A stretch of DNA of 64,000 nt from Kumtagia sp052180275 (GTDB lineage Bacteria > Pseudomonadota > Alphaproteobacteria > Rhizobiales > Rhizobiaceae). Below the pieces are notes generated by a model. That model was not told the DNA's origin and searched no databases. It worked only from the letters and a program-made list of their open reading frames with translations. A program made the translations under genes and the position numbers. Position 1 is the stretch's first letter, and each line of letters begins with the position of its first letter. This document shows positions 18,096-25,656 of this stretch, one piece after another. The stretch lies in the NCBI RefSeq assembly GCF_052180275.1, contig NZ_CP197465.1:5766001-5830000 (forward strand), written 5' to 3'.

Positions 18096-18818
18096 GTGCG
18101 CTACGTCGCCGACCGCACCGGGCGCTTCACGCAGCGTCCACACTACGAGCCGAAGGAACTCGACCGGGAGTGCGAGACCATCGTCGGCGCGTTCCTCAAG
18201 GAGCGCCACGGCGCGGTCGCCTATCCGCTCACGACCGACGACCTGACTGTGCTGATCGAACGTGACACCGAGTCGCTCGACCAGTATGCGGACTTGAGCG
18301 GCTACGGCCGTGATGTCGAAGGCGTCACACAATTCCAGCCAGGCCGTAAGCCGAAGGTGCTTATTTCGGAGACGCTCTCGGTGGCCGACAACCGGCAGAA
18401 TCGCTTGCGCATGACGCTCGCCCATGAATACGGCCACGTGCGTTTCCATGCCCCTCTGTGGGACCTCGAACCTCCAAGCGCCGACCTCCTCAAGGCCAAT
18501 CCGCGGGCCAATATGCAGGTCTGCTTCCGCGACAAGATTCTCGACGCGGCGCAGACCGACTGGATGGAATGGCAAGCGGGCTATGCGGGCGGCGCTCTGC
18601 TGATGCCGGCAAGCCGGGTTCGCGCCCTGATCGCCACCTATTGCGAATCGCACAAGCTGTTCGGTGTCATCGGCCAGGCCGATGCGCACGGCCGCGCGTT
18701 GATCGAAACCGTCCGCGCCGCCTTCGAGGTCTCGCCCGACGCGGCGCGCATCCGGTTGCGGAAACTCGGAATCCTCGGCTCCGCAAGCGCCGGCCCCTCC
18801 CTGTTCGACCTCGCCTAA
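18096..18818 (+). CDS. ImmA/IrrE-family metallo-endopeptidase
   Basis: 240 residues from GTG at 18096, with GGAGG about 8 nt upstream. The zinc site is HEYGH (residues 110-114) in LRMTLAHEYGHVRFHA, typical of ImmA/IrrE proteases that cleave phage or stress repressors. The following MQVCFRDKILDAAQTDWMEWQAGYAGGALLMPASRVR matches the family, in which the third ligand is an acidic residue (the E of WMEWQAG is a candidate). Directly downstream of, and co-transcribed with, the Xre regulator; a signal during phage attack could activate it to destroy the repressor and free the next operon. Confidence 0.9.
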   Translation: MRYVADRTGRFTQRPHYEPKELDRECETIVGAFLKERHGAVAYPLTTDDLTVLIERDTESLDQYADLSGYGRDVEGVTQFQPGRKPKVLISETLSVADNRQNRLRMTLAHEYGHVRFHAPLWDLEPPSADLLKANPRANMQVCFRDKILDAAQTDWMEWQAGYAGGALLMPASRVRALIATYCESHKLFGVIGQADAHGRALIETVRAAFEVSPDAARIRLRKLGILGSASAGPSLFDLA

Positions 18819-18840
18819 CAAGGAGGGCGCGTTGCCCCCG

Positions 18841-18879
18841 TTGACTCTCCGCGCCGTTTTGTTACGCTATTTAGCGGAT
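18841..18879 (+). promoter_or_regulatory. Promoter of the ubiquitin-like operon with Xre-type operator
   Basis: TTGACT (18841-18846), 16 nt, TACGCT (18863-18868). The -10 is part of TTACGCTATTTAGCGGAT (18862-18879), which matches the core of the xre palindrome (17706-17723) at 13 of 18 positions, including both half-sites ACGCT and AGCG. A second GCGGAT follows at 18882-18887. Confidence 0.7.
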
Positions 18880-18920
18880 CGGCGGATAAGCCGGTTCGCT
18901 TAACGCAAGAGGACCACGTC

Positions 18921-19148
18921 ATGAGCAAAGGCCGCAACCAGCATATCGTCCCCCGCAACGGCGGGTGGGCGGTCAAGCCCGCCGGCGGCGGGCGCGCCTC
19001 GTCTGAGCACGACACGCAGCGCGAGGCGATCGATCGCGGGCGCGAAATTGCCCGCAACCAGAACAGCGAGCTGCTTATTCACGGCCGCGACGGTCGCATC
19101 CGCGAGCGCGACTCGCATGGCGGCGACCCGCACCCGCCCAAGGGCTAA
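18921..19148 (+). CDS. DUF2188 protein
   Basis: 75 residues, a complete DUF2188 domain: NQHIVPRNGGWAVKPAGGGRASSEHDTQREAIDRGREIARNQNSELLIHGRDGRIRERDSHGGDP. The fold is a small beta-alpha-beta unit; the family is of unknown function and is scattered among mobile and stress loci. It is the first gene of the ubiquitin-like operon, 33 nt before the Ubl gene. AGAGGAC precedes the ATG. It could be an accessory or a target of the conjugation system; there is no direct evidence. Confidence 0.82.
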   Translation: MSKGRNQHIVPRNGGWAVKPAGGGRASSEHDTQREAIDRGREIARNQNSELLIHGRDGRIRERDSHGGDPHPPKG

Positions 19149-19180
19149 CCGCAAGACCGCTCACAGAAAGGAGCATTGCC

Positions 19181-19441
19181 ATGACCGAGGCACTCACCGA
19201 ACCCAAACCCCGCCCGTCCTACAAGATCATCGTCGACCGCAAGCCGCACGATTGGGCAGAGCCGTTTATAACCGGCGCGCAGATCAAGCGCATCGCCGGT
19301 GTTGACCACGCGACCTACGATGCCTGGCAGGACGTGCCCGGCCCCGAGGACCTCCTGATTGCCGACGACAAGAAGGTCGATCTGCGTCCTCCGCAGGTCG
19401 AGCGTTTCTTCACCGGCAAGAAAACGACGACGGAGGGGTAA
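19181..19441 (+). CDS. Ubiquitin-like protein (single multiubiquitin-type domain)
   Basis: 86 residues with the beta-grasp pattern of the bacterial multiubiquitin family: SYKIIVDRKPHDWAEPFITGAQIKRIAGVDHATYDAWQDVPGPEDLLIADDKKVDLRPPQVERFFTGKK. Only one domain is present, where many relatives have two or more. The C-terminus ends TTTEG with a single terminal Gly and no GG. It is expected to be activated by the E1 domain and joined to a target; cleavage by the JAB domain might mature or remove it. AAAGGAG precedes the ATG. Confidence 0.85.
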   Translation: MTEALTEPKPRPSYKIIVDRKPHDWAEPFITGAQIKRIAGVDHATYDAWQDVPGPEDLLIADDKKVDLRPPQVERFFTGKKTTTEG

Positions 19442-19447
19442 AGGGCC

Positions 19448-19828
19448 ATGAGCTTCCTGCCCGCCGCGGACCGCGCCTACCTTGCCGAGAAGGGCATCTG
19501 CTTCGAGGAACGGCAGGATGGCGCGGTCAAGGGCGTCATCCTGAAAGGGCGGCACCTGCCGGACGGACGGTTTGACAGCGCCGCTGCCGACATTCTGATC
19601 CAGTTGCCTCCGGGCTATCCGGACGTCGCGCCGGACATGTTCTATCTGCTGCCCTGGGTCAAGCTGCGCAGCGGTGGCCGTTATCCGAACGCCGCCAATG
19701 TCGCCCACGGCTTTGCCGGCCAGAGCTGGCAGCGCTGGTCGCGCCATAACAACGAGTGGCGCGCCGGCATCGACGGCATCTGGACGATGATCAAGCGCAT
19801 CGAGGATGCGCTGGAGAAGGCGGCATGA
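19448..19828 (+). CDS. E2/UBC-like protein (Prok-E2_E-type)
   Basis: 126 residues resembling the prokaryotic E2 family found beside multiubiquitin genes: VILKGRHLPDGRFDSAAADILIQLPPGYPDVAPDMFYLLPWVKL, then HGFAGQSWQRWSRHNNEWRAGIDGIWTMIKRIEDAL. The SWQRWSRHN block is a hallmark. The only cysteine is Cys18 near the N-terminus; the usual position after the PxxxDMFxLxP strand has none. So either Cys18 serves, or this subfamily works by another route. It is 6 nt after the Ubl stop and overlaps the E1 start by 4 nt. Confidence 0.85.
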   Translation: MSFLPAADRAYLAEKGICFEERQDGAVKGVILKGRHLPDGRFDSAAADILIQLPPGYPDVAPDMFYLLPWVKLRSGGRYPNAANVAHGFAGQSWQRWSRHNNEWRAGIDGIWTMIKRIEDALEKAA

Positions 19829-21246
19829 CGACCTACAGCCTGACGATGCGGGAGGACCACGCCGACCTGCTGCGCGCCCATCTGCTGCGCGGTGACGGCA
19901 ATGAGCATGCCGCCTATGTGCTGTGCAGCCGCGCGGCAATCCGGCGTGACCCTTGGGACCGCGAAGCCCATGAGAGATATCACTCGGTGCGCGTCATCCC
20001 GGTGCCCGACGACCAGGTGCTCGCCTCCAGCCCCGGCCTCATCACGTGGAGTACCGCATCCTATGTGCGCGCGCTGCGCGAGGCGGCGGCGCAAGGCTAC
20101 GTCGTCGCCGTCGTGCACAACCATCCAGAGGCAATGACCTGGTTTTCGTCGCAGGACGACAGCAACGAGCCTGACCTCGTCCAGCTTGCGGTCAACCGGA
20201 ACGGCGATGGCACGAAGATGCTGAGTCTTCTGCTGACGGCCGACGGCCAGTGGGCCGGGCGGGTGTGGTTGCTGCCGCGCGCGGGTGCGCATGCACCGCT
20301 GCGAATAGTGCGCATCCTCGGGCGGCGCTTCGGGCTCCACTACGAAGGGCGAGGCGGCACAGCCAGCCTTCCGGCCTTCCACCGCCAGGCGCTTGCTTTC
20401 GGGCGGGCTCTCAACGACGACCTCGCGCGGCTGCGCGTCGGTGTCGTCGGCTGCGGCGGCACCGGGAGCGCGGTCGCGATGCTGCTGGCGCGCCTCGGCG
20501 TCGGCCAGATCGTCGTCATCGACAACGACATCGTTGACCGGACAAACCTGAACCGGTTGCACGGCGCGCGCCAGCAGGATGCCGACGCCATGCGGCCGAA
20601 GGTCGATGTGGTGGCGGAGTCGATCGCGGCCATGGGGCTGGGCGTTAAGGTCGTCGCGATCGAGGCGTGGGTGGGTGACCCGGAATGCCGGGACGCCCTG
20701 CGCTCGTGCGACGTCATATTCGGCTGCACCGACGATCACGAAGGCCGGCTGTTTCTGAATCGCCTTGCTTACTACTATCTCGTGCCGGTCATCGATGTTG
20801 GCCTCGCGATCGATGTCGACCGCGGCGCGCCGCCCGTGTTGAGAGCGCTCGACGGGCGCGTGTCGGTTCTAACGCCGCGCGAGACCTGCCTGATATGCCG
20901 CGACATCGTCAGCGCCGAGGCCGCCCGCGGGGAGGCGATGAAGCGCGCGGACCCCGAGGCCTATGAACAGCGGAAGGCCGAAGCTTATGTCGTGGGCGAA
21001 CGCAACCCGGCGCCGGCCGTCGTGACCTTCACGACCGAGCTGGCGTGCATGGCGGTCAACGAGATGATCCAGCGCTTGCAGGGTTTCCGGGACCCGGACG
21101 GGTCGACCGCGCACCGGGTCAGGAAGTTTCACCTCGGCGAGGACCGCCGGCCGCGTCATGATCCGCGCCCGGCGTGCCCCATATGCGCAACCGAGGATGT
21201 CTGGGGCTGCGGCGATGTCGAACCGTTTCTGGGGCGCGTCGCGTGA
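19825..21246 (+). CDS. JAB peptidase-E1 (ThiF) fusion protein
   Basis: 473 residues. Residues 1-180 are a JAB/MPN metalloprotease: Glu27, H98-x-H100, Ser108 and Asp111 fit the JAMM motif H-x-H-x7-S-x2-D. Residues about 200-440 are an E1-like adenylating domain: GCGGTGS (209-215), VIDNDIVDRTNLNR, CTDDHEGR. Two Cys pairs (355/358 and 451/454) probably bind zinc; Cys408 in FTTELACMAVNEM is the candidate thioester Cys. The fusion joins activation and removal of the Ubl in one chain. ATG overlaps the E2 stop (ATGA). Confidence 0.92.
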   Translation: MTTYSLTMREDHADLLRAHLLRGDGNEHAAYVLCSRAAIRRDPWDREAHERYHSVRVIPVPDDQVLASSPGLITWSTASYVRALREAAAQGYVVAVVHNHPEAMTWFSSQDDSNEPDLVQLAVNRNGDGTKMLSLLLTADGQWAGRVWLLPRAGAHAPLRIVRILGRRFGLHYEGRGGTASLPAFHRQALAFGRALNDDLARLRVGVVGCGGTGSAVAMLLARLGVGQIVVIDNDIVDRTNLNRLHGARQQDADAMRPKVDVVAESIAAMGLGVKVVAIEAWVGDPECRDALRSCDVIFGCTDDHEGRLFLNRLAYYYLVPVIDVGLAIDVDRGAPPVLRALDGRVSVLTPRETCLICRDIVSAEAARGEAMKRADPEAYEQRKAEAYVVGERNPAPAVVTFTTELACMAVNEMIQRLQGFRDPDGSTAHRVRKFHLGEDRRPRHDPRPACPICATEDVWGCGDVEPFLGRVA

Positions 21247-21623
21247 TGCGCACCGCCGCCGCCTTCCTCTGCTGGCTGTTCGTCACGCTGCGCCTTATCC
21301 CGCGCCCTGCGTTCACCGCGGCGTTCGTAGGCGACCACCCCGACCCCGAAACGATGGGCGACCACCGGCTCTACATCGTCGGCCGAAAGGCGTTCACGAA
21401 GTGGGCGTACTTCCGTTGCCCTGCCGATCGTACGGAGATCATTCAGCTATCACTGATGCCGTCGCGTCATCCCCGCTGGAGCGTCGCTGTCGACTTGCTC
21501 GGACGCCCGACGATCACCCCGTCCGTGCGACAGCTCGACGGGTCCCATGCGCACTTTTGGATCAAGAAGGGCGCGGTCCACTGGTGCGGCGACACCGGCC
21601 GCAAGCCCATCACGGAGGCGTAG
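21246..21623 (+). CDS. DUF6527-like protein
   Basis: 125 residues; its ATG at 21246 overlaps the E1 stop (TGATG). The C-terminal segment FWIKKGAVHWCGDTG and the central YFRCPADRTEIIQLSLMP...HPRWSVAVD resemble DUF6527 proteins that accompany E2/multiubiquitin genes. A hydrophobic start (AAAFLCWLFVTLRLIP) may be a membrane anchor or just a buried helix. Cys at about residues 59 and 114 could bind metal. Its role is unknown; the position as last gene suggests a core part of the system. Confidence 0.65.
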   Translation: MRTAAAFLCWLFVTLRLIPRPAFTAAFVGDHPDPETMGDHRLYIVGRKAFTKWAYFRCPADRTEIIQLSLMPSRHPRWSVAVDLLGRPTITPSVRQLDGSHAHFWIKKGAVHWCGDTGRKPITEA

Positions 21624-21943
21624 AAATATATGACAGTGGGTAAAAGCCGAACGCGGTCCGGCTGCTGGCAGCGAGCTGACAACGCGTCTTCAAAATTGAC
21701 CTCTGCGCCCGTGACCTGAGACGATATAGTCAATGTCATCTGATCTAGGTCGTGTCGCAGGGACTAACCGGCTACGATTTCAGTATTTTCGACCACCGTG
21801 TGGAGAAGTTTCTTGGGGTGCTCAATGGCCTTTCCGAATATGCAGGACCTGCTGCAAGGGCGCGTTATGCGCATGAGACGTCTTGATCGCGCCGCCCTCG
21901 AAACAGCTTGGGCTTGGCTGACTCCCATCTGATGAGGTGACAT
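21624..21943. other. Gap between the ubiquitin-like and DISARM-like operons
   Basis: 320 bp without a recognised gene. It includes a TTGACC (21696-21701) possible -35 and a TATAGT (21725-21730), whose spacing of 23 nt is too wide for a normal promoter. A 44-codon frame starting GTG (21752-21886, GYDFSIFDHRVEKFLGVL...) reads like protein and may be a gene remnant; no family is recognised. No copy of the xre-type operator is seen here. Confidence 0.4.
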
Positions 21944-24754
21944 GTGAAGTGGGGGGAGGACAGGCTCGACAAGATCAAGGAAGGGAAAAGCCGCGCCGCG
22001 GCTGACCGCCAGAAACTTGTCGAACGACTGAAGAGCAATCGTGCCAGCGCGGCGGAGGCGTCTCGCGCTCCCGAGCCGCGACGCCGCCGATGTGAGCACC
22101 TCAGCGTTGACGCCGCGATGGCCGCGGCTGAACGCCTCCGTTTTATGAACCTGAGCCCAAGTGTCGACATCGATGTCGGTCCTCGAGAGGCGCTGAACAG
22201 GCCAACTCAAGTCCTGCTGCGGAGTTTCCTGACCACATTGGTGAGCGGCCGGTCCCACGTGGTCTTGCAGTGGCCGTTCGGGCAGCGCGACGTTTCAGTC
22301 CTCCACCCGCTCGCCATGCTGTCCTTGCTGTTCAGCCCAACGGCCCGAACGACCGACCATCACAGTTGGTGCGATGCCGTACCCGACTTTAGAACCCTGT
22401 ATTTTCCGTGGCGCGGCGGGGGAACGGGGGTGGCGCAACGTGCAATCCTTGTCGACCGCATTGAAGTCATCCGACAGAACAGCCGCCACCTGACCCGACG
22501 ACGTGTCGGTCAGCCGGAGGCCTCTCCCGAACTGGGGAAGCTGCATGAAACCCTGGGGCATCTTTCGCGGCTAAGCCTACGTGATTCCGACAAGCCTCAT
22601 CTGGCGCACCCCACGCTTGCCGAGATCTATTCCACATTCATAGACGATGGCGCGTCGGGGCGGCTCCTTCAGCAACCTGCCGCTGAGCTGTTCGGTCGCG
22701 TTCGATACGGTGCTGCGCTTGACCAGTTGCGGGATTATCGGCCGGAAATCTGTCAACCCCGCACCGCGCCGTTTGCGCTCTTTGGCATCTCGTCGCGTTC
22801 CAATCTGAAGCAGGTACTGGCCAACCCGATTCTGGGTGCCGAGGAGCCCGACGGCCGCCGGCCCGACATAATCTTGCTCGATCTGGGTCCCCCCGCCCTA
22901 ACCAGGCTCGGCCACGGTTGGGAGGAGACCACGGGGAGTTTTCTCAAAGAGGCCTCAGCCCGGTTTCCTGAGGTTCCGGTACTGGCGGTGACACAGGATG
23001 GCTACGTTCAAAGGCGCGTCACGCGGATGATCTCCGCCCTTAAAGGCCGCGACAGCGATGCCGTGGGGAGTTCGGTTCTCGTGCGGCTCAGCGACGATCT
23101 CCTCACCGCCGACCCGCCAATCGAGGCAGTGTCTCCCATCACTGCCCGAGTACATGCTGCCGCGGGCGATGCCAGCGAAGCTATCAGGGCGCTTTCAGAC
23201 GCGGCTCGAGGTGCCACGGATTCTGCAATTGGCGGGCTCCTCCTGCGTGGCATCGGCAACATTCGGCGCGCGCTGGCACTCCCGTGTGGTCTCGGTGTTG
23301 CCTACGACATGTTGTGCGAAGCTGACGGCCAAGAGGCGGCAAACATATTTCTCGAGCGTCGCTCGGCGGCAACCGTGCTGGCTCCACTGCAGCGCGCGAT
23401 CAGCAGCGGTGCGAGCGGACCGGAGCGAGGCCGCTTTATGGCCGCCGACGAGGCGGTGCGGCGTGCATTTGATGCGCTCGATCGGGAAACACCCATCGGT
23501 TCCCTTCTGGTCGAATTCATGCGGCAGTTGGTCCGCAAGTCGAGCCGAAGCATCATCGTGTTCGGTTCGGACACGGATCGTATGCTGGCTGAGCGGCGCC
23601 TCGCAGCGGACGACGAGCTCGGACCGCTGGCAAGCCAGCGGCTGCGAACCCGGCACATTGTATTTACGACTTCGGTCCAGCTCGAAGCGGAACTTCACAC
23701 GATCGAAGCTCTGCCGGACCGAAACAGATTGAGGCGGTTGGTCTTTGTTGCGCCGACTTCGGAAGCGTTCGCTCGGGTGGTGGCTCGGCAATGGTTGCCC
23801 AATGAGCTTGTCTTGCTGTGCGATCGGAGCTTCGCCGTGAGGATCGCAGCAACGCATCGGGGCCTGGGCTCGCATCCGGACCTGGCCGGAGCGGATCGCA
23901 TTGGCGGGCGGCTGGCGGCGATCGCGGCGGCGGCTCAAACGGAAGCCGACGCTCGTGCCGTGGGGGCGGTGGACTTGGAACTTGAGGCGCGTCCCGTGAT
24001 GCTCCCCAGCGAAGATGTCGTCGACCTAACCGTTGGCGATGACGATGATACCCGCGAACTTGTCATCTTCAGCCTGCAGAGTGGTCGTACTCTTCGCGCG
24101 CGGCCAGGTTCCGTCATCGTGCGTCACAGGCGTGACGCCGAGATCAATCCGTTCGAGCGGTCGATTGCGCGGGACATAACCAAAGGAACCTCTATCCTCG
24201 TGCCGGACCAGTCGTTCGTAGAGGAAGCAAGGCGCGTCCTGCCGGTTGAGGTTCTCGCCCGGAGTTGGGTAACCGTCTACCACAATGCGGTCGAGGCCGT
24301 GTTGCCGCAAGTTGCCGGCGATACATTAGCCGCCAAGGCCCGGACATTGATGGCGGCGATGCGGCCGCTTGGCGCGCGCGACATGAGTCAGGCTGCAGTG
24401 GTCGACTGGATCAGAGTGGCCGAGCACAAACTACTGCCGCCAGAACGGCTGCGGCCACACGCGCCTCAACGAAAAAGGGAGTTTGATGCCTTCATGAGCG
24501 TCCTCGGGTTGAGCGGATTGGCCGACAAACTCTGGCTCGAGGGTGTCGAGCAACTCCGCAGCGATCGGCGGCAGGCAGGTGCCCTGATGGCCCGCGCATT
24601 CGTTTCGGTTCTTGTCGACCCGCATGGTGCTGCGTCGGGGTTGGATCCGGATACCAAGCGAAAGATCGCAGCACTGCGAAAGAAGGCACTCGATCACCTT
24701 GACGCTGTGATTGGTCGAGAAATCCATCAAAACAAGGAAGGCCAGGTCGCATGA
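21944..24754 (+). CDS. drmE: Large DISARM-associated protein, DrmE-like candidate
   Basis: 936 residues, from GTG 21944 with GAGG 7 nt upstream. No Walker A, methylase or nuclease motif is visible. It has a charged, coiled-coil-like start (RLDKIKEGKSRAAADRQKLVERL), a middle region with alternating beta strands (PDIILLDLGPP; FPEVPVLAVTQDGYVQRR; RSIIVFGSDTDRMLAERRL; RLVFVAPTSEAFARVV), and a C-terminal part with SGRTLRARPGSVIVRH...RDITKGTSILVPDQSFVEEAR. Size, position directly before drmA and the 4-nt overlap with it fit DrmE of class 2 DISARM; identity is inferred, not proven. It could also be an undescribed partner. Confidence 0.6.
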   Translation: MKWGEDRLDKIKEGKSRAAADRQKLVERLKSNRASAAEASRAPEPRRRRCEHLSVDAAMAAAERLRFMNLSPSVDIDVGPREALNRPTQVLLRSFLTTLVSGRSHVVLQWPFGQRDVSVLHPLAMLSLLFSPTARTTDHHSWCDAVPDFRTLYFPWRGGGTGVAQRAILVDRIEVIRQNSRHLTRRRVGQPEASPELGKLHETLGHLSRLSLRDSDKPHLAHPTLAEIYSTFIDDGASGRLLQQPAAELFGRVRYGAALDQLRDYRPEICQPRTAPFALFGISSRSNLKQVLANPILGAEEPDGRRPDIILLDLGPPALTRLGHGWEETTGSFLKEASARFPEVPVLAVTQDGYVQRRVTRMISALKGRDSDAVGSSVLVRLSDDLLTADPPIEAVSPITARVHAAAGDASEAIRALSDAARGATDSAIGGLLLRGIGNIRRALALPCGLGVAYDMLCEADGQEAANIFLERRSAATVLAPLQRAISSGASGPERGRFMAADEAVRRAFDALDRETPIGSLLVEFMRQLVRKSSRSIIVFGSDTDRMLAERRLAADDELGPLASQRLRTRHIVFTTSVQLEAELHTIEALPDRNRLRRLVFVAPTSEAFARVVARQWLPNELVLLCDRSFAVRIAATHRGLGSHPDLAGADRIGGRLAAIAAAAQTEADARAVGAVDLELEARPVMLPSEDVVDLTVGDDDDTRELVIFSLQSGRTLRARPGSVIVRHRRDAEINPFERSIARDITKGTSILVPDQSFVEEARRVLPVEVLARSWVTVYHNAVEAVLPQVAGDTLAAKARTLMAAMRPLGARDMSQAAVVDWIRVAEHKLLPPERLRPHAPQRKREFDAFMSVLGLSGLADKLWLEGVEQLRSDRRQAGALMARAFVSVLVDPHGAASGLDPDTKRKIAALRKKALDHLDAVIGREIHQNKEGQVA

Positions 24755-25656
24755 GCGATTCAAGTGCGCCAACTGCTGGGATAGCGCCGCCGCAACTGAC
24801 CGCCAACGCGGTCGATCTCGATTCTGTCGAGCGTCAGATGCTGCAGCGCGACGGTGTTGACCTGACTGAAGCCAAGGAAGCGATCGTCGACGCCTTGCTG
24901 GGACTTACGGTGGCCCGTTGCACCGGCGAGAGTGCGGAAGGCGACATAATATATGGGACACGTCCGTCCGCGCGGCTCGTGAGCGGCTTTCTGCTGCCGC
25001 GTTTCGACGAGACCGGACTCGAGGATGAAACCAGCGACATCCATCTCGCGACCATGGGCATCGATCTCCAGGTTGGCGCGGGTCAGCGGGCCGAGGTTGT
25101 CGTTCGGCCGAGAGCGTCGGTGTACCTCCGCGTGTTGCCCACCTGGGATGACGTCGTGGATCCGCGGCACGACATGATGCCTCAGGTTCAGCTGTCTCGT
25201 CAGACGCGGCAGGAGGTCGAGCGGCGCGCGAGAGACTACATCAACGCTGGCATCGCAACGCTAGCGCCGATAGCGGACGATGAGCCGGACGAGCGGCCTG
25301 GAGACGCAGTCGCGGCCGCCGAACAGGCGCACGATGTAGCGGACGCGGCGACAGAAGCTGCGGCGGAGCGACCTGACGACCCCGAGGCACGGGGATTGGT
25401 TCGGGCGACTGCGCAGGCGGCGACGCGGGCTGAAGAAATCGTTCAGACCCGACATGCGGCGCTCGATCGCCGCTCTGCGGCGCAGCGAGGGCGGATCGCG
25501 GCGGTCGCCGCGATACGACGTGCGGCGTTCGACCAGGCATTCGCCGATCTTGGCATCAACCTCATACCCGTAGGCGATGAGGGACAGTCTTCGCGTCCGG
25601 TCGGAGCTGCTGATCTTGCGGGGTGTGGACGACGTGGCGGCGCCGGATGGGGATGA
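24751..25656 (+). CDS. DrmA N-terminal region in a separate reading frame
   Basis: 301 codons. It starts with ATGA overlapping the previous stop. The sequence SARLVSGFLLPRFDETGLEDETSDIHLATMGIDLQVGAGQRAEVVVRPRASVYLRVLP corresponds to the N-terminal region usual in DrmA-type helicases (a strand-rich domain that says the locus recognises structured ends is not established). Residues 170-260 are Ala-rich helical repeats. The downstream frame continues the same protein type, so this is either a split gene or the result of a frameshift between 25574 and 25656. The last about 30 residues (SSRPVGAADLAGCGRRGGAGWG) look non-native. Confidence 0.6.
   Translation: MSDSSAPTAGIAPPQLTANAVDLDSVERQMLQRDGVDLTEAKEAIVDALLGLTVARCTGESAEGDIIYGTRPSARLVSGFLLPRFDETGLEDETSDIHLATMGIDLQVGAGQRAEVVVRPRASVYLRVLPTWDDVVDPRHDMMPQVQLSRQTRQEVERRARDYINAGIATLAPIADDEPDERPGDAVAAAEQAHDVADAATEAAAERPDDPEARGLVRATAQAATRAEEIVQTRHAALDRRSAAQRGRIAAVAAIRRAAFDQAFADLGINLIPVGDEGQSSRPVGAADLAGCGRRGGAGWG

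Noticed and set aside
21725..21730. TATAGT as the -10 box for the drm operon with TTGACC at 21696
   Set aside because: Spacer is 23 nt, too long for a normal sigma70 promoter.
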